64,000 nt of DNA from Cohnella rhizosphaerae (GTDB taxonomy: Bacteria > Bacillota > Bacilli > Paenibacillales > Paenibacillaceae): assembly GCF_029525575.1 (NCBI RefSeq), contig NZ_JAPDIA010000008.1, positions 2,108,001 through 2,172,000 on the forward strand, read 5' to 3'. The position numbers were made by a program, and so were the translations under genes. Shown here piece by piece: positions 37,571-46,247 of the stretch. A model generated the notes under the pieces. It had not been told where the DNA came from. It saw only the letters and a program-made list of their open reading frames with translations, and did not search any database. The stretch's first letter is position 1; every line of letters starts with the position of its first letter.

Positions 37571-37593
37571 GCCTCGGGACACCTCCGGTAATG

Positions 37594-38490
37594 TTAACCT
37601 TCGAATGGGAAACTGGGATAAGAGCCGAGAATCCGCACCTGGCAGCCGATCGCCTCGATCTCCGCGATGGCCGCGGGCAGCAGCACGGTGTCGAGCGACA
37701 TTTCGATATCGATCCAGAAGTAGTAGCTGCCGAGCTTCTTCTTCGTCGGGCGCGACTCGATGCGCGACAGGTTGATCTTCCGCCACGAAAACGCCGCTAG
37801 CACCTGGTGCAGCGCGCCCGGATAATCCTCGGGCAGCGTGATGAGAATGCTCGTCTTGTGCTTCGGCGCGGCAGCCGCTTCGTATACGCGATGACCGACG
37901 AGCAGAAAACGCGTGTAGTTGTTGTCGTGGTCGGTAACGGACTCCTGCAGGATATCCAGCCCGTAATCCGCCGCGGCCGTGCGGGTGCCGATCGCGGCCC
38001 AACCTTGCCCCGGGTTGTCGTGAACGGTGCGGATCGCCTCGGCCGTGCTCGAGAGCGTCTCAAGCTCCGCGTGCGGGATGTGCGCCCGGATGAATTCGTA
38101 GCATTGCGCCATCGCTACCGGATGGCTGAAAATTTTGACGATCTTGGCCGAATCCCAGACTCTCGCAGCAATACGGTCTCCGGAATCGTTCAAAGCCAGC
38201 TCGCCAAGACGGCCGACCAGATTCTGCACGGCGGGGAAAACCCACTCCGCGCGGATGGGCAGCTCGACTTCGTGCACGAGCCAATCCGTATGGAGGCTGA
38301 CGGAGCCGTCGATCGTATTTTCGATCGGGATGACGCTCCAGTCCGTAGCGCCGCCCGCCGTAGACTTGAAGACGTCCGCGATCATTTTATGGTAGCGAAG
38401 CTCGACCTCGCGGTCGCGAAAAAAGTAGCGGGCCGCCTCGTCGGAAAACGTCCCCTTCGGGAGCACCGCCGCACTTGGTACGCGAATCAA
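37594..38490 (-). CDS. pheA: Prephenate dehydratase
   Basis: 298 residues. Converts prephenate to phenylpyruvate. The PDT domain begins LPKGTFSDEAARYFFRDREV and has SVIPIENTIDGSV and the catalytic TRF motif in NNYTRFLLVG. A C-terminal ACT domain for Phe feedback is at about 208-290 (SILITLPEDYPGALHQVLAA). TTG start at 38490 sits over the thrB stop (TTGA overlap) with GGAGGTG before it. Longer frames upstream run through thrB and are spurious. Confidence 0.95.
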   Translation of the reverse strand: MIRVPSAAVLPKGTFSDEAARYFFRDREVELRYHKMIADVFKSTAGGATDWSVIPIENTIDGSVSLHTDWLVHEVELPIRAEWVFPAVQNLVGRLGELALNDSGDRIAARVWDSAKIVKIFSHPVAMAQCYEFIRAHIPHAELETLSSTAEAIRTVHDNPGQGWAAIGTRTAAADYGLDILQESVTDHDNNYTRFLLVGHRVYEAAAAPKHKTSILITLPEDYPGALHQVLAAFSWRKINLSRIESRPTKKKLGSYYFWIDIEMSLDTVLLPAAIAEIEAIGCQVRILGSYPSFPFEG

Positions 38491-39497
38491 AGCCGCACCT
38501 CCGTTCCTGTCCGGGCAGGCAGCAGGGCGTCCGGCGCAGCGCCCGAGTCCGCGTCCCCGGCTCGAAGCAGCCGGACCGACGGGCCGTACAGATCGGGCTG
38601 AAGCCAGCGAAGCTCCGCCCGGACGCCGGCCTCCGCGAGCGCCTCGCGCACGAAGGCTTCGAGTCCCGGGCCGTCGGCGCCCGCTTCGGCGAGCGCGAGC
38701 AGCGTAGGTCCCGCGCCCGACAGCACCGCGCCGAGCGCCCCGTGCTCCGGCGCCTCGCGCAGCACGCGCGCCATGCCCGGTATGAGCGGCGCCCGGTAAG
38801 GCTGGTGCAGCTTGTCCCGCAGCGCATGCCGCAGCACGTCCAGCCTGCCCGTAGCGAGAGCCGCCGTCAGCAGCGAGCTGTGCGTCACGTTGAACACGGC
38901 GTCTTCCCGCGTCACCTGCGCAGGCAGCACGCCGCGAGCGGACTTGGTCGCGAGCTCGAAGTCCGGGATGGCCGCGAGAATTCGCAGCGCTTCGGGCGGA
39001 TCGAAGCGAACCGCTTCGGCCCGCTGTCCGTCCCATGCCGCGGCGACGATCCCGCCGTAGATCGATGCGCCCACGTTGTCCGGATGCCGTTCGAGGGCGG
39101 TCGCCATCTGGAACAGCTCGTCGAGGGACAGCGGATCGCCGATCAATGCGTTGGCCGCGACGAGCGCGCCGACGATCGCCGACGCGCTGCTGCCAAGTCC
39201 GCGCGTCAGCGGAATGTCGCTGCGGATGCCGATCGCGAGCTCGGGCAGCTCCACCCCGGCTTTTGCGAAAACCGATTGCGCGACTTCGTAGATCAAATTG
39301 CTCTTGTCCCGCGCGACGCCTTCGAGATGATCCCCGTGCAGCGTCACGACCGTCCGCTCCGCCGGGGCCAGATCGATCCAAGCGTAAATCGACAGCGCCA
39401 TGCCCAGGCTGTCGAAGCCCGGGCCCAGATTCGCGGTGCTGGCGGGTACGCGGACGACGACGCGGTCGGCCGCGGGACGTGTTGCCTTATCCGTCAT
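38487..39497 (-). CDS. thrB: Homoserine kinase
   Basis: 336 residues. GHMP-family kinase for threonine synthesis. Signs: ASTANLGPGFDSLGMAL, the ATP loop PLTRGLGSSASAIVGALVAA and LSGAGPTLLALAEAG. The overlap with pheA and the 45-bp gap from hom show co-transcription. The C-terminus beyond residue 315 is weakly conserved. Confidence 0.96.
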   Translation of the reverse strand: MTDKATRPAADRVVVRVPASTANLGPGFDSLGMALSIYAWIDLAPAERTVVTLHGDHLEGVARDKSNLIYEVAQSVFAKAGVELPELAIGIRSDIPLTRGLGSSASAIVGALVAANALIGDPLSLDELFQMATALERHPDNVGASIYGGIVAAAWDGQRAEAVRFDPPEALRILAAIPDFELATKSARGVLPAQVTREDAVFNVTHSSLLTAALATGRLDVLRHALRDKLHQPYRAPLIPGMARVLREAPEHGALGAVLSGAGPTLLALAEAGADGPGLEAFVREALAEAGVRAELRWLQPDLYGPSVRLLRAGDADSGAAPDALLPARTGTEVRL

Positions 39498-39542
39498 TGT
39501 GCTTCTTACCCCTCTTTCGGATTCGCTGCCTCAGCCGCAGGA

Positions 39543-40829
39543 TCAGCCCTCGACGCGGTAGACGCTTTTGATCGTCTTGACCGCAGGCAGCTCCTCGAAC
39601 GCCTTCTGGACGGCATTCATCGAAGCCTTGTCTGCCGCATGCGTGGAAATGATCAACTGCGCGCCCTGCTGGTCCGGCGTGGCGGGCTGCATGACGGATT
39701 CGATGCTGACGTCGTACTTCGAGAACACCTGGGCGATCTGCATCAATACGCCCGCACGGTCTTCGACATGCAGCAGCATGAAATACTTCGAAGCGATCTG
39801 TTCGTCGGTTTTCAGCTTCTTCTCTTTGTAGGAAAGGGACGACTGACGGCCGTTGACGCCGAGCTTCATATTTTTGACGACCGCCACGAGGTCGGCCACG
39901 ATGGACGTCGCCGTCGGCATCTCGCCTGCGCCCGGTCCGTAGAACATCGTCTCGCCGACCGCTTCGCCGTGCACGTATACGGCGTTGAACACGCCGTTAA
40001 CGGAGGCGATCGGATGGCTGCGGCGCACGAGCGTCGGCTGCACGCTCACGCTGATATAGTCGTCCTGCCGCTCGGCGATGCCGAGCAGCTTGATCTCGCA
40101 GCCCAGCTGGTGCGCGTAGCGGATATCCTCCTGCGTGACGGCGCTGATGCCCCGCACGTCCACGTCTTCCAGCGCCACGTTCGCGCGGAAGCCCAGCGTC
40201 GACAAGATCGTCATCTTGCGCGCAGCGTCGAGGCCTTCGACGTCGGACGTCGGATCCGCCTCCGCATAGCCAAGCGCCTGCGCTTCCTTCAAAACGTCCT
40301 GATAGTCGGCGCCCTCCTGGCTCATCTTCGTCAGGATATAGTTGGTCGTCCCGTTGACGATGCCCATGATCTTCGTGATCCGGTCCGAAGAAAAACCTTC
40401 GATAAGCGTGCGGATGATCGGGATGCCGCCGGCCACGCTGGCCTCGTAAAAGACGTCGCATCCCTTCTCCTTGGCCTTGGCCAAAATCTCCTGGCCATGC
40501 AGCGCCATGAGGTCTTTGTTCGCGGTGACGATATGCTTGCCCCGCTCGAGCGCCTCGAGCAGCAGCTCCTTCGTGGCGCCTACCCCGCCCATCACTTCGA
40601 CGATGATGTCGATCTCTTCGTCGCGCACGAGCTCCCAAGGATCCTCGGTGAGCTTCGACGCATCGACGACCACGCTGCGCGACTTCGATGCATCCTTGAC
40701 CAGAATCTTCGCGATCTCGATCGGCGAAGCGACCTGGCTCTGCAGATCCGCCTGATGACCCTCCACGATCCGGACGACGCCGGTCCCTACGGTGCCCAAT
40801 CCCATCAATCCAACTTTTACCGGCTTCAT
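39543..40829 (-). CDS. hom: Homoserine dehydrogenase
   Basis: 428 residues. NAD(P) fold at the N-terminus (VGLMGLGTVGTGVVRI), catalytic domain with NGTTNYILTKMSQEGADYQD and EADPTSDVEGLDAARK, and a C-terminal ACT domain (YFMLLHVEDRAGVLMQIAQV) for threonine feedback. ATG 40829 after GGAGGAG. It commits aspartate semialdehyde to Thr and Met. hom-thrB sit between pheB and pheA, so Thr, Phe and branched-chain pathways share a transcript. Confidence 0.97.
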   Translation of the reverse strand: MKPVKVGLMGLGTVGTGVVRIVEGHQADLQSQVASPIEIAKILVKDASKSRSVVVDASKLTEDPWELVRDEEIDIIVEVMGGVGATKELLLEALERGKHIVTANKDLMALHGQEILAKAKEKGCDVFYEASVAGGIPIIRTLIEGFSSDRITKIMGIVNGTTNYILTKMSQEGADYQDVLKEAQALGYAEADPTSDVEGLDAARKMTILSTLGFRANVALEDVDVRGISAVTQEDIRYAHQLGCEIKLLGIAERQDDYISVSVQPTLVRRSHPIASVNGVFNAVYVHGEAVGETMFYGPGAGEMPTATSIVADLVAVVKNMKLGVNGRQSSLSYKEKKLKTDEQIASKYFMLLHVEDRAGVLMQIAQVFSKYDVSIESVMQPATPDQQGAQLIISTHAADKASMNAVQKAFEELPAVKTIKSVYRVEG

Positions 40830-40885
40830 AGCTTTTCTCCTCCGCTTCATGCTCTGCATGCCTTCATTGCGCCCGATCGCTTCCG

Positions 40886-41323
40886 TCAGCTGCGTCCGAC
40901 GATCGACGCCCGCCGGACGCCGTCCAGCGCCTTCAGCCGCTCGACCAGCTCGCCGATGCCGCCCGTCATTTGCGCCGCGTCGATCGTGACGACGACGTTC
41001 GCCAGGCCCTGCAGCGGAATGGACTGCGTGATCGTAAGCACGTTGCCTCCGCTGTCCGCGAGCAGCGCCAGCATTCTGGACAGAATGCCCGAGCGATGCT
41101 CCAGATCGATCGAGAGCGTCGCGATCGACGCTCTCGCCGCCTGATCGAGCGCATATACGCCGTCTTTGTACTTGTAAAAGGCGCTGCGGCTTATGCCCGC
41201 GCGCTCGGCTGCCTCGCCCACCGTCGCCGCTTCGCCGCGCCGCAGCATCGCCTTCGCTTGTTCGGCCTTGCGCATGCCGTCTGGCAGCAGATCCTCGCGC
41301 ACCGCGTAATATTGCTCCGCCAT
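40886..41323 (-). CDS. pheB: ACT-domain protein PheB (UPF0735)
   Basis: 145 residues. N-terminal region with a helix-turn-helix-like segment (ATVGEAAERAGISRSAFYKY) and a C-terminal ACT domain (ASIATLSIDLEHRSGILSRM). The family lies beside obg and pheA in Bacillus. Once called chorismate mutase, it is more likely an amino-acid-sensing regulator; ligand unknown. First gene of the operon, about 45 bases after the promoter. Confidence 0.92.
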   Translation of the reverse strand: MAEQYYAVREDLLPDGMRKAEQAKAMLRRGEAATVGEAAERAGISRSAFYKYKDGVYALDQAARASIATLSIDLEHRSGILSRMLALLADSGGNVLTITQSIPLQGLANVVVTIDAAQMTGGIGELVERLKALDGVRRASIVGRS

Positions 41324-41366
41324 CCCCGTCCTCCTAGGAAAGACGCATGTTTGTGTATAGTGGACA

Positions 41367-41395
41367 TTATATCCGATCGACCACTTGCCGGCAAT
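41367..41395 (-). promoter_or_regulatory. Promoter of the pheB-hom-thrB-pheA-ilvE operon
   Basis: TTGCCG (complement of 41390-41395), 17 bp, TATAAT (complement of 41367-41372). No leader peptide or T-box is seen in the short leader that follows. Confidence 0.8.
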
Positions 41396-41408
41396 AGTTG
41401 AATGGCAT

Positions 41409-41460
41409 TAAAAAAGAGCCTTATCTCCGCGCCGCGAATGCCGGCTGGCGATAAGGCTCC
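41409..41460 (-). terminator. Terminator of obgE
   Basis: GAGCCTTATC and GATAAGGCTC form the base of a stem with a GC-rich top; the minus strand goes on with TTTTTTAATG. It lies between obgE and pheB. Confidence 0.88.
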
Positions 41461-41493
41461 GTGCCGGGCGCTGCTCGAAGGGCCGCCAAGCGC

Positions 41494-42837
41494 TTATTCT
41501 TCTTCGTACAAGTACTCTTGCTCGCCGCCTTCGAAAAACTCGAACTCGAAGTCGCCGATTCGAATGGTGCTGCCATTCTTGGCGCCGCGCTTGCGCAGAT
41601 CGGCGTCAAGCCCGATCTTGCGCATGATGCGAGCGAAACGCATGACCGCCTCGTACGAGCCGAACTGCGTCCGCCTCAGCAGCCGTTCGATCGATTCGCC
41701 CTCGACGACGAACGCCTCGTTATCCCGGGAGATCGTATAATCGTGCACTTCCTCGCGATGCTCCAGCCGGTATACGACGCCTTCGGCCTCTTCGGCTTCT
41801 CTTGCCTCTTGCGCGGCCAATTCGGCCGGATCCGGCGCGGACGCCAGCACCTCGGCCGTCTTGTACAGCAGCTCCGGCACGCCGGCTCGCGTGAGCGACG
41901 AGATCGGGAAAACTTCGATGTCCGAGCGGACTTCCGCGAGCTTGTCCTTGAACGCCGTCAGGTTGTCTTCGGATTCGGGCATATCCATCTTGTTCGCAGC
42001 GACGATCTGCGGACGCTCGGTCAGCTTCAAGTTATAGAGCTTGAGCTCCTCGTTGATCTTGACCCAGTCTTCGAACGGATCGCGCCCTTCGAGACCGGAC
42101 ATATCCACGACATGCACGATGACGCGCGTCCGCTCCACGTGGCGAAGAAACTCGTGGCCGAGCCCGACGCCGGCGTGCGCGCCCTCGATCAGACCGGGCA
42201 GATCCGCCATGACGAAGCTGCGGTCGTCGCCGAGCTCGACGACGCCGAGGTTCGGCGTCAGCGTCGTGAAGTGGTAGGCGCCGATCTTCGGCCGCGCCCC
42301 GGAGACGACCGACAACAGCGTGGACTTGCCGACGCTCGGAAATCCGACGAGGCCGACGTCCGCCATCACCTTCAGCTCCAGCGTCACCCAGCGCTCCTGT
42401 CCCTCTTCGCCGTTCTCGGCGACGGCCGGTGCGGTGTTGACGGAGCTCTTGAAGCGCGTATTGCCGCGGCCGCCGCGGCCGCCCTTCGCGATGACGACCG
42501 CCTGGCCGTGCTGCGTCAGGTCGGCCACCATCTCGCCCGTATCGTCGTCGAAGACGACCGTGCCCGGAGGCACGCGCACGATCATGTCCTCCGCGTTGGC
42601 GCCGTGCTGGGACTTGTTGCGCCCTTTTTCTCCCCTGGTAGCCTTGAAGTGCTTCTGATACCTGAAGTCCATGAGCGTGCGAAGCCCCTCGTCGACCTGG
42701 AACACGACGTCGCCGCCGTCCCCGCCGTCGCCGCCCGCCGGACCGCCTTCGGGCACGTACAGTTCCCTGCGGAACGCGACGAGCCCGTCGCCGCCGTCCC
42801 CGCCTTTGACGTATATTTTCGCCTTGTCTACAAACAT
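41494..42837 (-). CDS. obgE: Obg-family GTPase
   Basis: 447 residues. Essential ribosome-associated GTPase linked to stress response and sporulation initiation. Gly-rich Obg fold at the N-terminus (KIYVKGGDGGDGLVAFRREL), G domain with GFPSVGKSTLLSVV, DLPGLIEGAHAGVGLGHEFL and NKMDMPESEDN, and the C-terminal OCT domain (RFARIMRKIGLDADLRKRGA). ATG 42837 fits the family start (MFVDKAKIYV); the frame is open upstream. Follows spo0B as in B. subtilis. Confidence 0.98.
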   Translation of the reverse strand: MFVDKAKIYVKGGDGGDGLVAFRRELYVPEGGPAGGDGGDGGDVVFQVDEGLRTLMDFRYQKHFKATRGEKGRNKSQHGANAEDMIVRVPPGTVVFDDDTGEMVADLTQHGQAVVIAKGGRGGRGNTRFKSSVNTAPAVAENGEEGQERWVTLELKVMADVGLVGFPSVGKSTLLSVVSGARPKIGAYHFTTLTPNLGVVELGDDRSFVMADLPGLIEGAHAGVGLGHEFLRHVERTRVIVHVVDMSGLEGRDPFEDWVKINEELKLYNLKLTERPQIVAANKMDMPESEDNLTAFKDKLAEVRSDIEVFPISSLTRAGVPELLYKTAEVLASAPDPAELAAQEAREAEEAEGVVYRLEHREEVHDYTISRDNEAFVVEGESIERLLRRTQFGSYEAVMRFARIMRKIGLDADLRKRGAKNGSTIRIGDFEFEFFEGGEQEYLYEEE

Positions 42838-42889
42838 GTTGTGATCACTCTCGTTTCCGCTTCGATGAGCAGGCAATCTGATAATGCAA

Positions 42890-43666
42890 TCATTCGAACG
42901 GCACGACGACCGTCAGCTTGCGGGCGCCGTCTTCCCCATCCCCGTCTTCCGATTCGGTCAACCGCGCCCCGTCCGGCAGCGTCCGGGCGACGTCCTCGCG
43001 CAGACTGCTCCAGGCGGACCAGCCGCCTTCGTACGACGCCTCGATCCGCAGCTCGCCGCGATGCTCCGAAAAGACGATCCGGAGCTTGTTCTCTTCCGCC
43101 GTGGCCGCCGAGGCGCGGACCCGATAGGCATTGATCGTGCCGATCGCGGCCCGGGAGACGCGCTCCGGCCCAGCCGACGAGACGCAGGACGCCTGCAGAT
43201 TCTCGTCTACGCGCGCATCGAGCGTCAATGTGTCGCAGAACGTCCGGAAGGAGAGCAGATAAGCGGACAGCTCCGGGCTGCCCAGCCGCGATATGCGGCT
43301 GTCGCGCTCCATCTCTTCTTTTATTCTGTCCACGACGGCGATCGCCTTATCGATTTTTTGCATGCGCAGGTAGCCGTACAGAATCTGCAGCTCGTTCATC
43401 CAGTCGTGACGATGATGGCTGAGCGTGCCGACGAGGTCTTGGCGAGACTTGACGATGTCGCGCGAAGCGCGCTCCAGGAGCCTGGCCGTGTCCCGCTTGC
43501 AGGCACGCCGTTCGATGATTGCCGCGATTAAGGCTGCGGCGACCGCCCACACGAGAAACAGCGCGATCGGCCACACCCGATCTCGCCACGCCACGACCGC
43601 GCCAGCCGGGATCAGGAGCGTCGCAGAAGCAAGCATTAAGCCGTAGGCTTTTTGTCTAGGCATCAT
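42890..43666 (-). CDS. spo0B: Sporulation phosphotransferase Spo0B
   Basis: 258 residues. The phospho-His is in LSHHRHDWMNELQILYGYLR, the hallmark of Spo0B; the rest is a degenerate kinase-like fold. Passes phosphate from Spo0F to Spo0A in the sporulation phosphorelay. Here an N-terminal stretch with two membrane helices (LMLASATLLIPAGAVVAW; WPIALFLVWAVAAALIAAII) precedes the helical hairpin, which B. subtilis Spo0B lacks. Between rpmA and obgE, as in B. subtilis. Confidence 0.9.
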   Translation of the reverse strand: MMPRQKAYGLMLASATLLIPAGAVVAWRDRVWPIALFLVWAVAAALIAAIIERRACKRDTARLLERASRDIVKSRQDLVGTLSHHRHDWMNELQILYGYLRMQKIDKAIAVVDRIKEEMERDSRISRLGSPELSAYLLSFRTFCDTLTLDARVDENLQASCVSSAGPERVSRAAIGTINAYRVRASAATAEENKLRIVFSEHRGELRIEASYEGGWSAWSSLREDVARTLPDGARLTESEDGDGEDGARKLTVVVPFE

Positions 43667-43745
43667 TACTTTTCCCCGCTTTGGATACAGCCGACGCAGG
43701 CTGCCTTGTAGATGGCAGAAGCCCCATTCGTGCCCGCCGACGCAA

Positions 43746-43776
43746 AAACCCCGGCCACTACGCGCGGCCGGGGTTC
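43746..43776 (-). terminator. Terminator of the rplU-prp-rpmA operon
   Basis: AACCCCGGCC and GGCCGGGGTT (43747-43775) pair exactly; the minus strand continues TTTGCG. Eleven bases after the rpmA stop. Confidence 0.88.
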
Positions 43777-43786
43777 TGGATGTCGA

Positions 43787-44095
43787 TTATTCAAGTGCGG
43801 CGGCGACTGGCGCCACCGGAGCCGGATAGACGCTAACTTTCTTGCGATCGCGTCCCCAGCGCTCGAACTTCACGACGCCTTCGACAAGTGCGAACAGCGT
43901 ATCGTCCTTGCCGATGCCGACGTTGTTGCCCGGGTGAATCTTCGTGCCGCGTTGGCGAACGAGGATCGTGCCGCCGGTAACGGCTTGGCCGTCGGCGCGC
44001 TTGGCGCCCAGACGCTTCGATTGGCTATCGCGTCCGTTCTTCGTGGAACCTACGCCCTTCTTCGAAGCGAAGAGCTGAAGATTGAGCTTCAACAT
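43787..44095 (-). CDS. rpmA: 50S ribosomal protein L27
   Basis: 102 residues. MLKLNLQLFASKKGVGSTKN has the Firmicutes-type N-terminal extension (LQLF before ASKKG) that Prp removes during maturation. QRGTKIHPGNNVGIGKDDTL is typical of L27. The C-terminus has an Ala/Pro/Val-rich tail. Near the peptidyl-transferase centre. Last gene of its operon. Confidence 0.98.
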   Translation of the reverse strand: MLKLNLQLFASKKGVGSTKNGRDSQSKRLGAKRADGQAVTGGTILVRQRGTKIHPGNNVGIGKDDTLFALVEGVVKFERWGRDRKKVSVYPAPVAPVAAALE

Positions 44096-44120
44096 GGTGT
44101 CAACCTCCTTCTGTGCTTAA

Positions 44121-44438
44121 TTATTGCTTGAGCCGAACGTGCTTCGCATAAGCCTCCGCGATGTCCTCCAGCGCGACGACCATCCCCTCCAGCAAAAGCT
44201 GGACGCGATCGGATTCGACGCCCTCGGGCGGCATGTCCGCGGAGAGAAAGCCCGACTTCACCTTTGCCTTCGGCACGATGCCGGTCAGGCGCTCGATGGC
44301 GTTGACCGCGCCGACCGTGACGGCCGACACGCCCGCGCATACGATATCCTTACCCGGATCGTCGTATCCCGCGTGCCCGGATACTTCGAAGGACTCGATC
44401 CGCTGCCGCTCGTCGCGGCGAATGTCGATCTTGATCAT
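44121..44438 (-). CDS. prp: Ribosomal-processing cysteine protease Prp
   Basis: 105 residues. GHAGYDDPGKDIVCAGVSAV carries the His and Cys of the active site. It cleaves the N-terminal extension of L27. Lies between rplU and rpmA, formerly ysxB in B. subtilis. Confidence 0.96.
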   Translation of the reverse strand: MIKIDIRRDERQRIESFEVSGHAGYDDPGKDIVCAGVSAVTVGAVNAIERLTGIVPKAKVKSGFLSADMPPEGVESDRVQLLLEGMVVALEDIAEAYAKHVRLKQ

Positions 44439-44448
44439 CCTGCGCCTC

Positions 44449-44760
44449 TTAAGCCTGGATGCTCTCGATCGTCACCTTGGTGTACGGTTGGCGATGGCCT
44501 TGCTTCTTGCGCTCGTTCTTCTTCGGTTTATAGTGGAAGACGATGATCTTCTCGCCCTTGACGTGCTTCTCTACCTTGCCCGTCACGCTAGCGCCGGACA
44601 GAAGCGGAGCTCCGGTAACGAAGCCCTTGTCGCTGGATACGGCCAGAACCTTGTCAAACGTCACGCTGTCGCCTTCGCCTGCGGAGAGCTTCTCCACGAA
44701 GATGACGTCGCCGGCTTGAACCTTGTATTGCTTGCCGCCAGTCTCGATAATCGCGTACAT
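44449..44760 (-). CDS. rplU: 50S ribosomal protein L21
   Basis: 103 residues. MYAIIETGGKQYKVQAGDVI and HYKPKKNERKKQGHRQPYTK are diagnostic. ATG 44760 with GGGAGGTG upstream; the frame extends upstream into the leader but is not used. First gene of rplU-prp-rpmA. Confidence 0.98.
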   Translation of the reverse strand: MYAIIETGGKQYKVQAGDVIFVEKLSAGEGDSVTFDKVLAVSSDKGFVTGAPLLSGASVTGKVEKHVKGEKIIVFHYKPKKNERKKQGHRQPYTKVTIESIQA

Positions 44761-44880
44761 GTGTGCACCTCCCTCATGTCTAAGACTCGCCTCATGGGGT
44801 GCCGGCCGCGAACGTCCGGTCTTCGCTACCCTTTGGAGTGCGGTTGTAGCTTGCAATTGACAGGAGCCCATTGCACGCAC
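44761..44880 (-). promoter_or_regulatory. Leader of rplU mRNA (L21-leader type candidate)
   Basis: About 120 nt of untranslated RNA lie between the promoter and rplU. Bacillales rplU operons carry a structured L21 leader used for autoregulation. I see base-pairing potential (CCGGACGTTCGCGGCCGG) but cannot confirm the consensus fold. Confidence 0.45.
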
Positions 44881-44886
44881 TAGAGT

Positions 44887-44915
44887 ATTCTATCACACGC
44901 GGCCGCCCGTGGCAA
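44887..44915 (-). promoter_or_regulatory. Promoter of rplU-prp-rpmA
   Basis: TTGCCA (complement of 44910-44915), 17 bp, TAGAAT (complement of 44887-44892) with TGTGA before the -10. It lies between the RNase gene and rplU, so rplU is expressed independently of the genes before it. Confidence 0.8.
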
Positions 44916-44932
44916 CACGTTTGCTTCGAGCA

Positions 44933-46168
44933 TCACCTTACGTACGTTCTGCCCGTTCCTTTGCAGGCGATGCACGTCTCGTAAAAGTAGCTCATCAGAT
45001 CCGCGCGCGTTTTTTTTCTCGTAATCTCCAGCAAGCCGAGCCTCGTCCACCCGACGACCTGGCATTTGGTCCGGTCTTGCCGCATCGTCTCCTCGATCCG
45101 CTCGACCACCCGTCTGCGGTGTTCGTCGTCCGTCATGTCGATGAAATCCACGACGACGATGCCGCCGATGTCGCGAAGACGGAGCAGCCTGGCGATCTCG
45201 GCCGCCGCTTCGAGATTCGTCTGAAAAACCGTCTCTTCGAGATCGGTCGCCCCCGTATACTTGCCCGTGTTGACGTCGACGACGGTCAACGCCTCCGTAT
45301 GGTCGAACACCAGATAGCCGCCGCTCCGCAGCGCCACGCGCCGCTGGAAAGCCCGGTCGATCTGCGACTTGATCCCGAAATGCTCGTAAAGCGGCGCGGA
45401 TTCGGCATGCAGCTTGACGCGTTTTTCCAGGTGCGGCGCAGTCTGCTGCAGATAAGCGCGCGCATCCCGGAAAGCGCGCTCGTCGTCGACGATCAGCGCT
45501 TCCATATCGGGCTTGAATACGTCCCTTACCGTGCGCTGCACGAGACCGAAGTCCCGATGGAGCTCCGCGGGCGCCTCGGCCGCCGCGCCGCGCTCAGAGA
45601 TATGGCGCCATACGTTGCGCAGCCCTTCGAGGTCCCGCGCGAGCGACTCCCGCGACTCGCCTTCGGCGCTGGTCCGCAAAATGAGCCCTTCTCCGGCTTC
45701 CCGCAGCTCCTCGGCCAGTCCCTTGAGCCTGGCGCGCTCTTGTTCCTGTTCGATTTTCTTGGATACGCCGACGTAATCGGCGTGGGGCATATAAACAAGG
45801 CAGCGTCCGGGCAGCGAATAGTGCGTCGTGATCCGCGCGCCTTTGCCGCCGAGCGGCTCCTTCATAATCTGGACGATGCGCCGGTCGCCCGGCTTCAGCA
45901 GCTCGGCGATGGACGGCTTCGTCTTGGGCTGCCGGTCCAGGTGCGGGTGAAGAACGTCGTCCACGTACAGGAAGGCGTTTTTGGGTAGCCCGATGTCGAC
46001 GAACGCCGCCTGCATGCCGGGCAGGACGTTGACGACGCGCCCCAAATAAATGTTCCCGACCAAGGAGGTGCCCTCCGAACGCTCGACGCTGAATTCGGTC
46101 AGCACGCCGTCTTCGAGAAGCGAGGACTGAGTCACGTTGCGCGTGCAGTGAACGAAGAGCTGCTTCAT
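44933..46168 (-). CDS. rng: Ribonuclease E/G family protein
   Basis: 411 residues. S1 domain inserted near the N-terminus (LVGNIYLGRVVNVLPGMQAA, FVDIGLPKNAFLYVDD), RNase H-like and DNase I-like catalytic region with GGYLVFDHTEALTVVDVNTG, and DIGGIVVVDFIDM for the metal-binding Asp residues, ending CIACKGTGRT where the zinc-link Cys pair is. The protein stops just after that motif, shorter than E. coli RNase G. It processes or degrades RNA. B. subtilis lacks this gene; here it is between spoIVFB and rplU. Confidence 0.93.
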   Translation of the reverse strand: MKQLFVHCTRNVTQSSLLEDGVLTEFSVERSEGTSLVGNIYLGRVVNVLPGMQAAFVDIGLPKNAFLYVDDVLHPHLDRQPKTKPSIAELLKPGDRRIVQIMKEPLGGKGARITTHYSLPGRCLVYMPHADYVGVSKKIEQEQERARLKGLAEELREAGEGLILRTSAEGESRESLARDLEGLRNVWRHISERGAAAEAPAELHRDFGLVQRTVRDVFKPDMEALIVDDERAFRDARAYLQQTAPHLEKRVKLHAESAPLYEHFGIKSQIDRAFQRRVALRSGGYLVFDHTEALTVVDVNTGKYTGATDLEETVFQTNLEAAAEIARLLRLRDIGGIVVVDFIDMTDDEHRRRVVERIEETMRQDRTKCQVVGWTRLGLLEITRKKTRADLMSYFYETCIACKGTGRTYVR

Positions 46169-46247
46169 GCCAACCTCCTGGGCGAACGGTCTCGCTGTCC
46201 GGAGCGATCGCTGTCCGGGCCGCGTAATTTAGCCGTTTTAACCCATT

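Noticed and set aside
38475..41144. 889-residue plus-strand frame opposite thrB and hom
   Set aside because: Antisense shadow with His/Arg-rich content; hom and thrB on the minus strand are unambiguous.
41324..41493. T-box or attenuator before the pheB operon
   Set aside because: No GGTGG-type T-box sequence and too little room between promoter and gene; the hairpin there faces obgE.
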